This document shows, piece by piece, positions 35,865-44,546 of a stretch of DNA of 64,000 nt (positions within the stretch are counted from its first letter, which is position 1; every line of letters starts with the position of its first letter). This DNA comes from Thalassobius sp049116315 (GTDB lineage Bacteria > Pseudomonadota > Alphaproteobacteria > Rhodobacterales > Rhodobacteraceae). The DNA lies in assembly GCA_049116315.1 (NCBI GenBank), contig JAGDZD010000021.1:9645-73644 (forward strand), read 5' to 3'. The translations under genes were made by a program, and so were the position numbers. Under the pieces are notes generated by a model. The model saw only the letters and a program-made list of their open reading frames with translations, ran no database searches and had not been told where the DNA came from.

Positions 35865-35879
35865 GTTTCGCCACGAAAC
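35865..35879. other. parS-like palindrome 1
   Basis: GTTTCG-CCA-CGAAAC, 15 bp, 6 bp after the parB stop codon in the gap to the LacI terminator. The identical 15-mer is at 38454-38468 upstream of parA, and a variant with centre CGA lies inside parB. This distribution is what a centromere bound by the plasmid's own ParB would show. Confidence 0.65.
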
Positions 35880-35885
35880 CCACCG

Positions 35886-36986
35886 TTATGGTTTTTCCAA
35901 AAGCACCTGAATTTCACGCATCAGGCTGTCCATCAAATCCGTGCTCAGCCCCTGCCCTTCGAGCCGCAGCAAATAGCCTTGGCTGTCGGCACCGCGCCGA
36001 ATGGTGATGCCCGAAGAGGTTTCAATTGTGTCAGCATCGCGCCAATCAATCGCCCCGGATTTGGGTTTGCTTGGACGCCCGCCCCGGCTGCTGGTCTTGG
36101 GTTGGGCTTCGAAGTGATCGACAACGGTTTCGATCTGATCCCATTCCTCTTGCGCAGATCCGGCGCTATGGGCCAAAGCATCGCGCAACTGCGCCTCGCC
36201 ACCAGAGCGCAACACCGCCGCAATCCGCAGCCCGCGCTTTTCAGTCAGCTGTTCGGGGAATTCCAACAGATCACCCAGCTCTTCAAAGATCATTGCGAAT
36301 GAGCGCACCTTGGATCGCTTGGCCTTTGAGCCAGAAGCGTAAAGCCGATTGATCGCCTCTTCGGCGTTCACAAAGGCCCCCTGCTGCGCCGCGATCACCG
36401 CGATGCGTCCGCGCTCAAAATGGCTCAGATCTGATCGCACCTCGTTCTCTTCGACCATGGCAACAAAGGCGTCATCGGCATCGGTACGCGGGCGCACCAC
36501 GCTGCGGATGGTGGTGTATTTTGTCTGCTCGGTTAGCTCAAGCAATCCACGCACAGCCTTTAGGCGGCGATAGCCAGACAACAGGCCATAGCGTGCACCA
36601 GAGGCCGCCGGTGTTGGCAATTCAAAGACCTCAATCGGCAGCCGCAACCCCTGCCCCGCAATCGAGGTGCGCAGCTCCAGCATCTCGTCTTCGTCCAGCT
36701 GGTTGCGATCGCGGATCATGGCATCTGCTTCGATCTGATCAACGGCGATTTCTGTCATCACCAAACCGTCAGCCCGAAGCTGATCCAGCCGTTCTGAATC
36801 GGCTTTGAACCGGGCCTGTTCAGTGCGCGCTGCGGGGCTTTGCGTTTCCAGATGTGCGGCGGCATCCGCGGCCACTTGGGTGATCGGCGCCACCATGCCC
36901 CGTCCCGAGGTTTCGCGACGAAACTCCTCTTCGATGCGGTTCAGATCATCCGCGCTTGGTGCTTCGAGTTTTCTGCGTTTAGCCAT
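35886..36986 (-). CDS. parB: Plasmid partition protein ParB
   Basis: 366 aa centromere-binding protein. The N-terminal region is basic (MAKRRK). A ParB/Srx-type nuclease/CTPase domain covers about residues 88-195 (VDQIEADAMIRDRN, ELRTSIAGQGLRLPIEVFEL, LLSGYRRLKAVRG) and a helix-turn-helix/central domain about 195-280 (RSDLSHFERGRIAVIAAQ, AEEAINRLYASGS). Its start overlaps the parA stop by 8 nt, so parAB is one operon. It would bind the GTTTCG-3-CGAAAC palindromes, one of which lies within its own coding sequence (36910). Confidence 0.88.
   Translation of the reverse strand: MAKRRKLEAPSADDLNRIEEEFRRETSGRGMVAPITQVAADAAAHLETQSPAARTEQARFKADSERLDQLRADGLVMTEIAVDQIEADAMIRDRNQLDEDEMLELRTSIAGQGLRLPIEVFELPTPAASGARYGLLSGYRRLKAVRGLLELTEQTKYTTIRSVVRPRTDADDAFVAMVEENEVRSDLSHFERGRIAVIAAQQGAFVNAEEAINRLYASGSKAKRSKVRSFAMIFEELGDLLEFPEQLTEKRGLRIAAVLRSGGEAQLRDALAHSAGSAQEEWDQIETVVDHFEAQPKTSSRGGRPSKPKSGAIDWRDADTIETSSGITIRRGADSQGYLLRLEGQGLSTDLMDSLMREIQVLLEKP
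36910..36924. other. parS-like palindrome 2, inside parB
   Basis: GTTTCG-CGA-CGAAAC within codons 21-26 of parB (encoding part of EEFRRETS). The arms are identical to those of the other two palindromes, with a different centre. A coding-sequence copy is unlikely to be a chance coincidence given 12 fixed positions. Confidence 0.55.
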
Positions 36987-38367
36987 TGGACTCTTGCTCC
37001 TCTTGCATTTTCAGGTCCCGCCACCAGGTGCCCAAAACAATTTCTTTCACCTCTGCCCATGTCCGATCAAAGGTTTCACGGCCCCGCACATAGGTGTCCC
37101 GGTTGAACTCTCGGTAATCGGCCTCGTAGATCCCGTTCACCTGCTCTCCGGCCTGTCCAACCATCGCTGTCATTTCTTGCCGATAGGTTGTGGTAAAGTC
37201 CCCAAAGTAGGCTTGGATCACATTGGCCAGATCTGTTTGTTGGCTGGCATCAAACCGGGTGATCAAGGCGCGCACCGCATCCCATTCGAACTTCATCTCG
37301 GGCAAACCTGCGCGCCGTCGGGCGGCATTTTCGCCGTCTTCGACGCTGGCAAAGGTCGAATAGAGCATATCAAAAAATCGGCCTGTGGAATCAAATTCCA
37401 AAAAGCTGGCGCCCAGAGGCACCAACAAAATGTCAGCGGCGGCCAAAGCGTTGATGGTCAAATAGCCGAGGGCAGGGGGGGTATCGATGAAGATGATGTC
37501 ATACTCATCCAAGATGTCTTCGTTGGTCAGCGCATTTGTCAGCGCATCCCACAGCGGCCAACTGCGCAACCCCATCCGCCACACGGGGATCTGAAATTCC
37601 GCCCAATAGAGGTTCAGCTGTGCACCCAACAGGTCGATGTTGGGCCAATGGGTCGATTGAATAACATCGCGCGCCGAGGTTTGCAGCGACTCGGTCAGGG
37701 TTTCATCGAAGGGCAGGGGGCTCTCGCCCGCCGCTTCGCGCACCGCGTTTTCCGCCTGTAGCGCCTGAGCGTAATCTTTGGCAATCAAGGGAAAGGCGGT
37801 GGACCATTCATCGGGCACCTTGCCGCCCATGATCGACGTCAAGGAGCCCTGACTGTCAAGATCAACAACCAGAACCTTGTAGCCATCCAGCGCGGCAGAC
37901 ATCGCCAGATGCGCGGTGGTGGTGGTCTTTGAAGTGCCGCCCTTAAAGTTGCTGACGGCGATGATCTTGGCCGGCAGACCTTCGGGGCGCCATGGCAGAT
38001 ATTCCTTATCGGCGGCCCCTTCGGCGGCGAAGAAGGTGCGCAGCTTGAGCACATCCTCAAGCGAGTACCATTTGGAATTGCCTTCGCCGATGCCTTGGGG
38101 AAGGTCAGGGTTCTTTTTCAACACCCGGCGGAAATGGGCAGGGGCCAGCGGAATCAGGTAATTGCACACTTCCCAGGTTGAGAAGCGCCGCAACCGTTTT
38201 TCCCCATCTGGGGAATAGCCTCGCTTGGCGAGATCTTCGCGACCACGGGCGGCAAAGGCGGCGGCTTTCGCGAATCGCGCGGTGTCGATAGGATCAGAGA
38301 GCTTTTCAGCCGCTGCAGCCGGATCGATGTTGAAATAAGGTGGGCGGGGCTCTTTGGCTGAAGTCAT
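36979..38367 (-). CDS. parA: Plasmid partition ATPase ParA
   Basis: 462 aa Walker-type partition ATPase. The N-terminal 130 residues carry a helix-turn-helix region (about 60-110: FSTWEVCNYLIPLAPAHF, SLEDVLKLR), typical of type Ia ParA, which also represses its own promoter. The deviant Walker A is KGGTSKT (142-148), Walker A' VVDLDSQGSLT and Walker B IIFIDTPPALGYLT. The start at 38367 (MTSAKEP) has AGGT 8 nt upstream; the longer frame runs into the palindrome region. With ParB and the parS-like sites it segregates the replicon. Confidence 0.9.
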   Translation of the reverse strand: MTSAKEPRPPYFNIDPAAAAEKLSDPIDTARFAKAAAFAARGREDLAKRGYSPDGEKRLRRFSTWEVCNYLIPLAPAHFRRVLKKNPDLPQGIGEGNSKWYSLEDVLKLRTFFAAEGAADKEYLPWRPEGLPAKIIAVSNFKGGTSKTTTTAHLAMSAALDGYKVLVVDLDSQGSLTSIMGGKVPDEWSTAFPLIAKDYAQALQAENAVREAAGESPLPFDETLTESLQTSARDVIQSTHWPNIDLLGAQLNLYWAEFQIPVWRMGLRSWPLWDALTNALTNEDILDEYDIIFIDTPPALGYLTINALAAADILLVPLGASFLEFDSTGRFFDMLYSTFASVEDGENAARRRAGLPEMKFEWDAVRALITRFDASQQTDLANVIQAYFGDFTTTYRQEMTAMVGQAGEQVNGIYEADYREFNRDTYVRGRETFDRTWAEVKEIVLGTWWRDLKMQEEQESNG

Positions 38368-38452
38368 CGTATTACCTGTGACATGTTCCGTTGTTTTGAA
38401 CATATTGCCAAAAGTACCGCACATGAAAGGGTGAATATGTCCGAACCGGTGG

Positions 38453-38469
38453 GGTTTCGCCACGAAACC
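38453..38469. other. parS-like palindrome 3 / parA operator
   Basis: GGTTTCG-CCA-CGAAACC, a 17-bp palindrome 86 bp upstream of the parA start, at the left boundary of the origin region. It is identical over 15 bp to the copy at 35865-35879. It may act as centromere, parAB operator or both. Confidence 0.65.
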
Positions 38470-38859
38470 AAAGGAAATTGGAAAATAGACAGACAAACAA
38501 GTGTATAGAATCTTTAAGTACTTTAGAGACTTTATCTTGTGTTACTCGTTATTTTTCAATGACTTACGTACCATATGGTACCCAAAAACAGGACCAAAGG
38601 TACCAAACTACGGGACCAAGGGGCACCGGTTACAGGACAGAAAGATCCGATTCGCGGGGAGAAGGACTCCTAGACTCGGTTTTGGCCAAAATAGCCTCTA
38701 ACACAGGGTAAACGCAGCGCACGCCAGAGTCACCCTTCCTGTATTTGGGTCCCTTAAGCCATAGATTGGTCGGGCACCTTTGGTATAGGGAACCCATTTG
38801 CGGGATCACAACGCCAGACCGAAAGGGACCTAAGCGGTGCTTGTCGTGGGGTTCCTTGA
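38470..38859. other. Replication origin region with AT-rich repeats and iteron-like GG(T/G)ACC elements
   Basis: 390-bp gap between divergent parA and rep with no credible gene. The left part is AT-rich, with three CTTTA units at a 9-nt period (38512, 38521, 38530), a candidate unwinding element. Then come clustered GGTACC/GGGACC-type elements followed by A-rich bases: 38577, 38591 (GGACC), 38599, 38612, 38622 (GGCACC). Inverse copies occur as GGGTCCCTTAAG (38747) and AGGGACCTAAG (38824). These look like degenerate iterons for the adjacent Rep protein. Placement supports an origin; it is not proven. Confidence 0.6.
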
Positions 38860-40098
38860 ATGGCATACTGGCAAAAAAAGCAGGGCAGGGCGATGGGTGA
38901 TATTCCCGACGAAATTCAGCGCGATAAACTGACGGGATCGTTGCGACGTGGCGCGGTCAAAAAGAATGTGGCCGCCATCCATGTGTCAGGAAAATTGACC
39001 CTGTTACAGCGCAAACTGTCCAATGTGCTGTTGTTGAATGCCTATGACACGCTGACCAGTCAAACCAGCCACCGCATTGATGCGCGCACGCTGTGCATGA
39101 TGATCGGCTATAATTCCAACGACATGGACACGCTAAAGCAATCGCTGCGCGGTCTGGCCGAAACCGTGGCCGAATGGGACATGCTGGATGAGAAGGGCCA
39201 ACAGGAATGGGGGGTCTCGAGCCTGTTGAGCTATGCCAAACTGAAGGGGGGGATATGTGAATATTCCTATTCCTCGGCGCTGGCAGAAAAGCTGAACGAC
39301 CCTAAAGTCTTTGCTTTGATCAATCTGAATATCCAGCGTCGCTTTACCTCGGGCCATGCGCTGGCCTTGTATGAAAACTGTTATCGCTTTGTGCGCACGG
39401 GCAGCACGGGCTGGTGGCCGATGGATCTGTTTCGCCGTTTGATGGGGCTGGATGGGTCTGCGTACTACGAGAGCTACAAGCATCTGAACGCCAAGGTGAT
39501 CAAGCCAGCGGTTGCCGAAGTGAACAAAACCTCGAACATCATCGTCACCCCAGAGACCCGCAAAATCGGCCGGACGATTTCGCACATCCGCTTCAAGATC
39601 CGCGAAAATCCACAACTGGCAATCATGAATATCGATGACGGGGCAGGGACCCGCCACAGCGGCGTTTATCAAAAGCTGTGTGATCTGGGGGTCAGTGACC
39701 GCTTGGCGCAGCAATGGATAGGGGTTCATGGCGAAGAGAAGGTGGCGGAAAAGCTGAGCTATGTGGGCGCTCGCAAGAACATCAAGAATATGGTCGGCTA
39801 TCTGAGTGCGGCGTTGCAAGACGATTACGTGGACGAAGCGCCAAGCCCCACCAAGACCGGCCCGGACACGCCCCGCTCGCGCCGATTGCAGATCCTTCAA
39901 GAGCTGATCGCCTCGCGCACAGCGACGCAGCGCGACGCCGACAAGCGGCATTTCTTGTCGCGGTTGGACAATGATGCCGCTCGCGCTGACTTTGAGAAAT
40001 TTGGCTGGGTGTCGTCGGTGAACGCGGCCGCCATATTCGAATTCTGGGAAGACTTTGAACCGGGGCTGTTTGACAGCGCCGAAGGCACGGGGCCTTAG
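38860..40098 (+). CDS. Plasmid replication initiator (Rep_3/RepB-like winged-helix protein)
   Basis: 412 aa initiator (401 aa if the ATG at 38893, preceded by AGGGCAGGG, is used). The N-terminal half contains KLTLLQRKLSNVLLLNAYD and RIDARTLCMMIGYNSNDMDTLK followed by YSSALAEKLNDPKVFALINL, a pattern of Rep_3-type initiators with tandem winged helices. The C-terminal region (about 265-400) is less conserved and ends with acidic residues. It is divergent from parAB across the origin region. Roseobacter replicases are grouped as RepA, RepB, RepC and DnaA-like; I cannot assign the group with certainty. It binds iterons to start replication. Confidence 0.8.
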   Translation: MAYWQKKQGRAMGDIPDEIQRDKLTGSLRRGAVKKNVAAIHVSGKLTLLQRKLSNVLLLNAYDTLTSQTSHRIDARTLCMMIGYNSNDMDTLKQSLRGLAETVAEWDMLDEKGQQEWGVSSLLSYAKLKGGICEYSYSSALAEKLNDPKVFALINLNIQRRFTSGHALALYENCYRFVRTGSTGWWPMDLFRRLMGLDGSAYYESYKHLNAKVIKPAVAEVNKTSNIIVTPETRKIGRTISHIRFKIRENPQLAIMNIDDGAGTRHSGVYQKLCDLGVSDRLAQQWIGVHGEEKVAEKLSYVGARKNIKNMVGYLSAALQDDYVDEAPSPTKTGPDTPRSRRLQILQELIASRTATQRDADKRHFLSRLDNDAARADFEKFGWVSSVNAAAIFEFWEDFEPGLFDSAEGTGP

Positions 40099-40103
40099 AC
40101 GCC

Positions 40104-40979
40104 TTAGGTCCGTTGACCGCGGGCCCAGATGATCAGGCCTGAAATCACAATCACCCCGATGCCAATCATCACCCAAAGATCGGGGGTGTTTTTGAATAGC
40201 ACCACATCGACCAAAGTCATGTAGAGGATGAAGCTGTAGGAAAACGGCATCAATAGATTGGCCGGTGCACGCTTGTGCGCACGGGTCAAAAACTCGTGGC
40301 CGCTCCACCCCATAAAGCCGAGGGCGAGCCAAGAGATCAGCACATAGATGTTTTCAGGGCCGATCCAGACCAAAGCCGCGAAGGGGGCCAGAACCAAGGT
40401 GCCCACGGCGCCGGTGGTGAATTGCATCGCATCGGTGCTGACCAAGGGGGCCAGCTTGCGCGTCAGCAAGGAATAAGCGGCCAAGGTGAACGCGTTGCCC
40501 ACCGAAATCAGCGCTGCCCAGTGATAGTCGCCGCCAAAGGGCTGAATGACCATGATCACACCGCTGAATCCAATGAAGATTGCGCTCCAGCGCCAAACCC
40601 CCACGCGTTCCCCCAGCACCGAGCCGGAGAGCATGCAGACGATGATCGGGGCGGAGAACATGATTGCCGAAGTGACGGTGAGCGGCAGATAGATCAGGGC
40701 GAAGAAATTGCCAAAGGTCGAGACAACAAGCGCCATGGAGCGCAGGACCGTCAGGGTCAGATAGGCGCGCGGCGGCGTGGCGATCCTGCGGCGGCTGACG
40801 CCAAACAGGCCCAGCATAAATACGAAATGGCCCGCGTAGCGCAGGAACGCCAACTGAACAGTTGGCACCCCCAAGCCCACGAGCCATTTGATTGTGGTAT
40901 CGACACCCGCAAACAAGAAGTTTGCAGCAAGCATCATGGCAATCGCCAGCGACACTGAGGCGGACGCTGGCGTTGTCAT
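40104..40979 (-). CDS. EamA/DMT-family transporter
   Basis: 291 aa inner-membrane protein with ten predicted helices made of two EamA repeats (about residues 10-145 and 155-285). Typical segments are FAGVDTTIKWLV near the start and FGGDYHWAALISVGNAF at the repeat boundary. The family exports metabolites or amino acids. It converges on rep with a 5-nt gap and is 4 nt downstream of the hydroxyacid dehydrogenase, so it probably belongs to that leftward operon. Substrate unknown. Confidence 0.87.
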   Translation of the reverse strand: MTTPASASVSLAIAMMLAANFLFAGVDTTIKWLVGLGVPTVQLAFLRYAGHFVFMLGLFGVSRRRIATPPRAYLTLTVLRSMALVVSTFGNFFALIYLPLTVTSAIMFSAPIIVCMLSGSVLGERVGVWRWSAIFIGFSGVIMVIQPFGGDYHWAALISVGNAFTLAAYSLLTRKLAPLVSTDAMQFTTGAVGTLVLAPFAALVWIGPENIYVLISWLALGFMGWSGHEFLTRAHKRAPANLLMPFSYSFILYMTLVDVVLFKNTPDLWVMIGIGVIVISGLIIWARGQRT

Positions 40980-40983
40980 TGGC

Positions 40984-41871
40984 TTAGCCCTTCAGGTGTT
41001 TGCTGTAGAAGTCGACCATTTGCGATACCATTTCATCGCCTTGGCCGCCGTCGGTTGCGCCTTTCAGCGCGCCCAATGTGCCTTTGGCCATGATTGATTC
41101 TTTGCCAGCGTCTTTGACCATCTGGTCATAGTAGCCAACGTCTTTGGTCGCGTTGCGGATCGAGAAGGCCAGCATTTCTGGGTTGCCGTCCACGCCATAG
41201 GCTTTGACGAAATCCATCATGCCAGAGTGCAGCGGGCCTGCGGACATCACGTCATAGAGCTGTTGGCGATCAACGCCAGCCACATCCGCCATTGCAAAGG
41301 CTTCGGACATGGCATTTGCCAAGGTCATGCCAAAGAAGTTGTTGATCAGCTTGATGGTGTGGCCCGAGCCAACCGCGCCCAAGTGGAACACGTTCTCGCC
41401 GAGATCTTTCAAGGTGGGTTCAACACGATCAAAGGCCGCTTTGTCGCCTGCGGTCATGATGTTGAGCAGACCGTCCAGCGCGTGTGCGGGGGTCCGGCCC
41501 AGTGGCGCATCAAGGAAGCTGCCGCCAACGGCCGCGACGTCATCGGCCAAAGCCCGGGTGCTAGAGGGCAGGGAGGTGCCGAAATCGACAACCACAGCGC
41601 CGTCTTTCAGACCGGCAATCACACCGTCATCACCGCGCATGCGGGCTTCGACGCTGGCCGAGGTGTCCATGCAGAGCATGACAATATCGCTGGCCGCCGC
41701 AACGTCGCGTGCGGTGGCCACTTCGGTGGCGCCTTTGGCGACGGCTGCGTCAATATTGGGGCGCGACCGGTTGGCGGTGATGGTGACGCTATAGCCGCAA
41801 TCCAGCAGACGCGAGACCATTGCCGCGCCCATTAGGCCGAGGCCAATAAATCCGATGGTGGGTTTTGTCAT
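40984..41871 (-). CDS. Beta-hydroxyacid dehydrogenase (3-hydroxyisobutyrate/tartronate semialdehyde reductase family)
   Basis: 295 aa NAD(P)-dependent dehydrogenase. The Rossmann motif GFIGLGLMGAAM is at residues 8-19, substrate-binding DAPLGRTPAHA near 121 (normally DAPVSGG), and the catalytic Lys lies in GSGHTIKLINNFF (about 172). The altered DAPLGRT segment departs from the common SGG motif, so the acid substrate may differ. In the TRAP/aldarate operon it could reduce tartronate semialdehyde or a related product. Confidence 0.85.
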   Translation of the reverse strand: MTKPTIGFIGLGLMGAAMVSRLLDCGYSVTITANRSRPNIDAAVAKGATEVATARDVAAASDIVMLCMDTSASVEARMRGDDGVIAGLKDGAVVVDFGTSLPSSTRALADDVAAVGGSFLDAPLGRTPAHALDGLLNIMTAGDKAAFDRVEPTLKDLGENVFHLGAVGSGHTIKLINNFFGMTLANAMSEAFAMADVAGVDRQQLYDVMSAGPLHSGMMDFVKAYGVDGNPEMLAFSIRNATKDVGYYDQMVKDAGKESIMAKGTLGALKGATDGGQGDEMVSQMVDFYSKHLKG

Positions 41872-41898
41872 GTGCGTGTCCTTGTCAAAAGTTGTTCG

Positions 41899-42900
41899 TT
41901 AAACTGGGGCAGGGGCCAGTAACTCTTCGAGATCACAGGTGGCTTGCAGCGTTTTGCGCGCATCGGCAACATCTATGATCGGTATTTGTTTTCTGTGAAT
42001 TACATCGCAGAAATGGTCAAGCTGTGCGTACAGTGGAATCACGGTATTTACTTGTAAATTTTTGTAATCTGGCGCCTGAGACCAGTCTGGGGCGCTGTGC
42101 CAGAGGGTGAGCGAGGGAAATGCGACCCCGCCCTTGGTGCCCGTGATCCACCACATATCTTGGCCGGAGCTGCCGATATTGGGGTTTTCACCCATGGCCG
42201 ATTCAAACCCCCAGGGGCTGGGCGTGGTGTCGGCAAAGCTGATTGTTGCGGTCAATCCGCTGTCAAACCGCAGCGCGGCTGCGCCGCTTTCGACACGGCC
42301 CGCGTTGCGTTGATGATGGGCCCCAAGGGCGACCATTTCGGTGATTTCCCCCAGAACAAAGCGCATCAAGTCGATGTCATGCACCAGATTGATCATCACC
42401 GGGCTGCCGCCGCTGCGCCGCCAATCGGTGTTGAAATAGGCATCCGGTTTGCGCATCGCCCAGATCAAGCTTGACGTAATGGGCGTTCCAATTTCCCCAT
42501 CCCGCACCACTTGGCGCAGCTTTTGTACCGCGGGGTGATAGCGCCGGTGGTGTCCGACAAGACAAAAGACATTGTGTTGGGTGACGCTGGCGTCGATCTG
42601 ATCCGCCTCGGCGGGGGTGCCGGCCACAGGTTTTTCGATCAGCAAGTGCCAGCCGCGTTCCGCGCAGGCCTGCGCATGGGCGGCGTGCAACCCGGTTGGG
42701 GTGGCGATAATGGCCCCGTCCACTGGCACGTTAACCTCGGCGATGGAGGCAAAACGTTTCACACCAGCGGGCAGGGCGAGGTCAGGGTTCGGATCCACCA
42801 CACCGGCAAGCTCGCAACGTTTATGGTCTAAGACTGTGTCTACGTGGCGGATGCCGATAAGGCCTGCGCCGATAACCAAAATACGCGTGAGCTTTGCCAA
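41899..42900 (-). CDS. Gfo/Idh/MocA-family oxidoreductase
   Basis: 333 aa NAD(P)-dependent sugar or inositol-type dehydrogenase. The N-terminal Rossmann fold has VIGAGLIGIRHVD (residues 9-21), the family motif EKPVAGTP (about 92-99, Lys contributing to catalysis) and VGHHRRYHPAV (about 117). A C-terminal alpha/beta domain carries HDIDLMRFVLG. It lies 17 nt downstream of the TRAP large permease in the same direction and so is probably co-transcribed. The likely substrate is a uronate, polyol or aldarate-related sugar taken up by the TRAP system. Confidence 0.87.
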   Translation of the reverse strand: MAKLTRILVIGAGLIGIRHVDTVLDHKRCELAGVVDPNPDLALPAGVKRFASIAEVNVPVDGAIIATPTGLHAAHAQACAERGWHLLIEKPVAGTPAEADQIDASVTQHNVFCLVGHHRRYHPAVQKLRQVVRDGEIGTPITSSLIWAMRKPDAYFNTDWRRSGGSPVMINLVHDIDLMRFVLGEITEMVALGAHHQRNAGRVESGAAALRFDSGLTATISFADTTPSPWGFESAMGENPNIGSSGQDMWWITGTKGGVAFPSLTLWHSAPDWSQAPDYKNLQVNTVIPLYAQLDHFCDVIHRKQIPIIDVADARKTLQATCDLEELLAPAPV

Positions 42901-42917
42901 TGGGTGTTCCTATGAGA

Positions 42918-44546
42918 CTAGAGAAGCAGCGTCACAATTGACGGCCAGATCAGCATAACACTGAGCGCCAGCAACTGAATACCAATGAAGGGCAAGAAGC
43001 CTTTGAAGATATCTGTGAGCGAAATATGCGGCGGGGCCACAGATTTCAGATAGAAGGCAGCTGCGCCAAACGGTGGCGACAGGAAGGCGACTTGCATGTT
43101 CATACAGAACAACACGCCAAACCAAACCGACAGATACTGAGGCTCGAGTTGACCGATAAACCCGATTTCCTCGATTGGCAGACGACGCACAATTGGCAGG
43201 AACACAGGGATGATCAGCAACACGATGCCCACCCAATCCATGAAGGCCCCCATGAACAGCAAGATCAGCATCATGGTTAGCAGGACCACCATTGTTGGCA
43301 TTTCAGCGCCCACAATCATATTGGCGATATAGACCGGGCCGCCGGCCAATGTGTACGCACCAGCCAAAGCCGCCGCCCCAACGGTCACCCACAAAATGGT
43401 GCCGGTTGAGCGCAACGTGCGCATCAAGCTGTCCCAAACCAGATCTGGCGAAGCTTCGCCGCGCACCAAGGCGATGATGAAGACCGCCGCCGCGCCCATG
43501 CCGGCCGCTTCGGTGATGCCCGAGATACCGCCATAGATAGACCCAAGAACAACACCAATCACGGTGAACGGTGGCACCAGACCTTTGCCGTTTTCCCAAC
43601 CAATGCGGCACCGCTCGCGGCCAAAGACAAACAGCGCCCAGCCAATGCCAAGCAGCATCGCAATGCCCAAGCCTGGCAGGTCGCTGACCATCCCCAGAGC
43701 AATTGGATCAACGTTTTCACCCATATTGGCGTTTTGGCCAGTCACAGTGAAGAACAATGCCCGCAGCAAAAGCAAAGCCGATACGCCTGCCAAAAGGATC
43801 GACAGAAACGCGCCAAACAGACCCAGTTTTTGCACACCTGTGGGTTCACCGGGTTCCGGATCGGGCAGGGGGGCCAAAGAGGGGTTCAGGTTGGTGCGGA
43901 TCACAATGTACATGATGATCATCATCGCCAGCATAAAGCCGGGAATGAACGCGCCGGTGAACAGAGCTTTGATCGAAGTTTCGGTGATCAAACCATAGAT
44001 GATCAAAACGATCGAAGGTGGGATCATTGTGCCAAGCGAGCCACTGGCACAGATGGTGCCGATCGCAAGGTTTTGGTCATAGCCCAAGCGCAGCATCTGC
44101 GGCAGCGCGATCAGGCCCAAGAGAACCACCTCACCACCGATGATGCCGGACATCGCAGCCATAATTACCGCCATCAGAGAGGTGATGATCGCAATCCCGC
44201 CCCGCACGCGCGAGAGCCAGTAGTTGAGCGAGTCATACATCTCTTTTGCGATGCCGGAGCGTTCCAGCAGAGCCGCCATGAAGATAAACAGCGGTACCGA
44301 TATGAGCACGTATTCCGTTAAGAGATCGAATATCTTCTGCGTGAGAATATAGAGCGGACCCGTCCCCGGCCGCCCTGTTAACAACCCGTCGCCAAAGCTG
44401 AAGGGGTTCATCAGCAAGCCGGGTTCAAATTTCATTACCAAAACAACCAAAGCCAACACAGCTGAGGCAAATCCGAGTGGCATACCGATGGCCAGCAATG
44501 CGATCAACGCGATCACAAGGACCAGAGAAATTGTGCCAATATCCAT
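42918..44546 (-). CDS. TRAP transporter large permease (DctM family)
   Basis: 542 aa inner-membrane protein with about 12-14 predicted helices. The N-terminal block LLAIGMPLGFASAVLAL and segments GIIGGEVVLLGLIALPQMLRL and GTMIPPSIVLIIYGL are DctM hallmarks. It is longer than the usual 430 residues because of an inserted stretch with extra helices around residues 235-320. It overlaps the DctQ stop by one base. It forms the Na+-driven channel with DctQ (44546-45394) and binding protein DctP (46668-47690). Confidence 0.92.
   Translation of the reverse strand: MDIGTISLVLVIALIALLAIGMPLGFASAVLALVVLVMKFEPGLLMNPFSFGDGLLTGRPGTGPLYILTQKIFDLLTEYVLISVPLFIFMAALLERSGIAKEMYDSLNYWLSRVRGGIAIITSLMAVIMAAMSGIIGGEVVLLGLIALPQMLRLGYDQNLAIGTICASGSLGTMIPPSIVLIIYGLITETSIKALFTGAFIPGFMLAMMIIMYIVIRTNLNPSLAPLPDPEPGEPTGVQKLGLFGAFLSILLAGVSALLLLRALFFTVTGQNANMGENVDPIALGMVSDLPGLGIAMLLGIGWALFVFGRERCRIGWENGKGLVPPFTVIGVVLGSIYGGISGITEAAGMGAAAVFIIALVRGEASPDLVWDSLMRTLRSTGTILWVTVGAAALAGAYTLAGGPVYIANMIVGAEMPTMVVLLTMMLILLFMGAFMDWVGIVLLIIPVFLPIVRRLPIEEIGFIGQLEPQYLSVWFGVLFCMNMQVAFLSPPFGAAAFYLKSVAPPHISLTDIFKGFLPFIGIQLLALSVMLIWPSIVTLLL

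Noticed and set aside
39133..40332. Leftward 399-codon frame across rep
   Set aside because: It is antisense to the Rep_3-like initiator and runs into the DMT transporter gene; composition is typical of a shadow frame.
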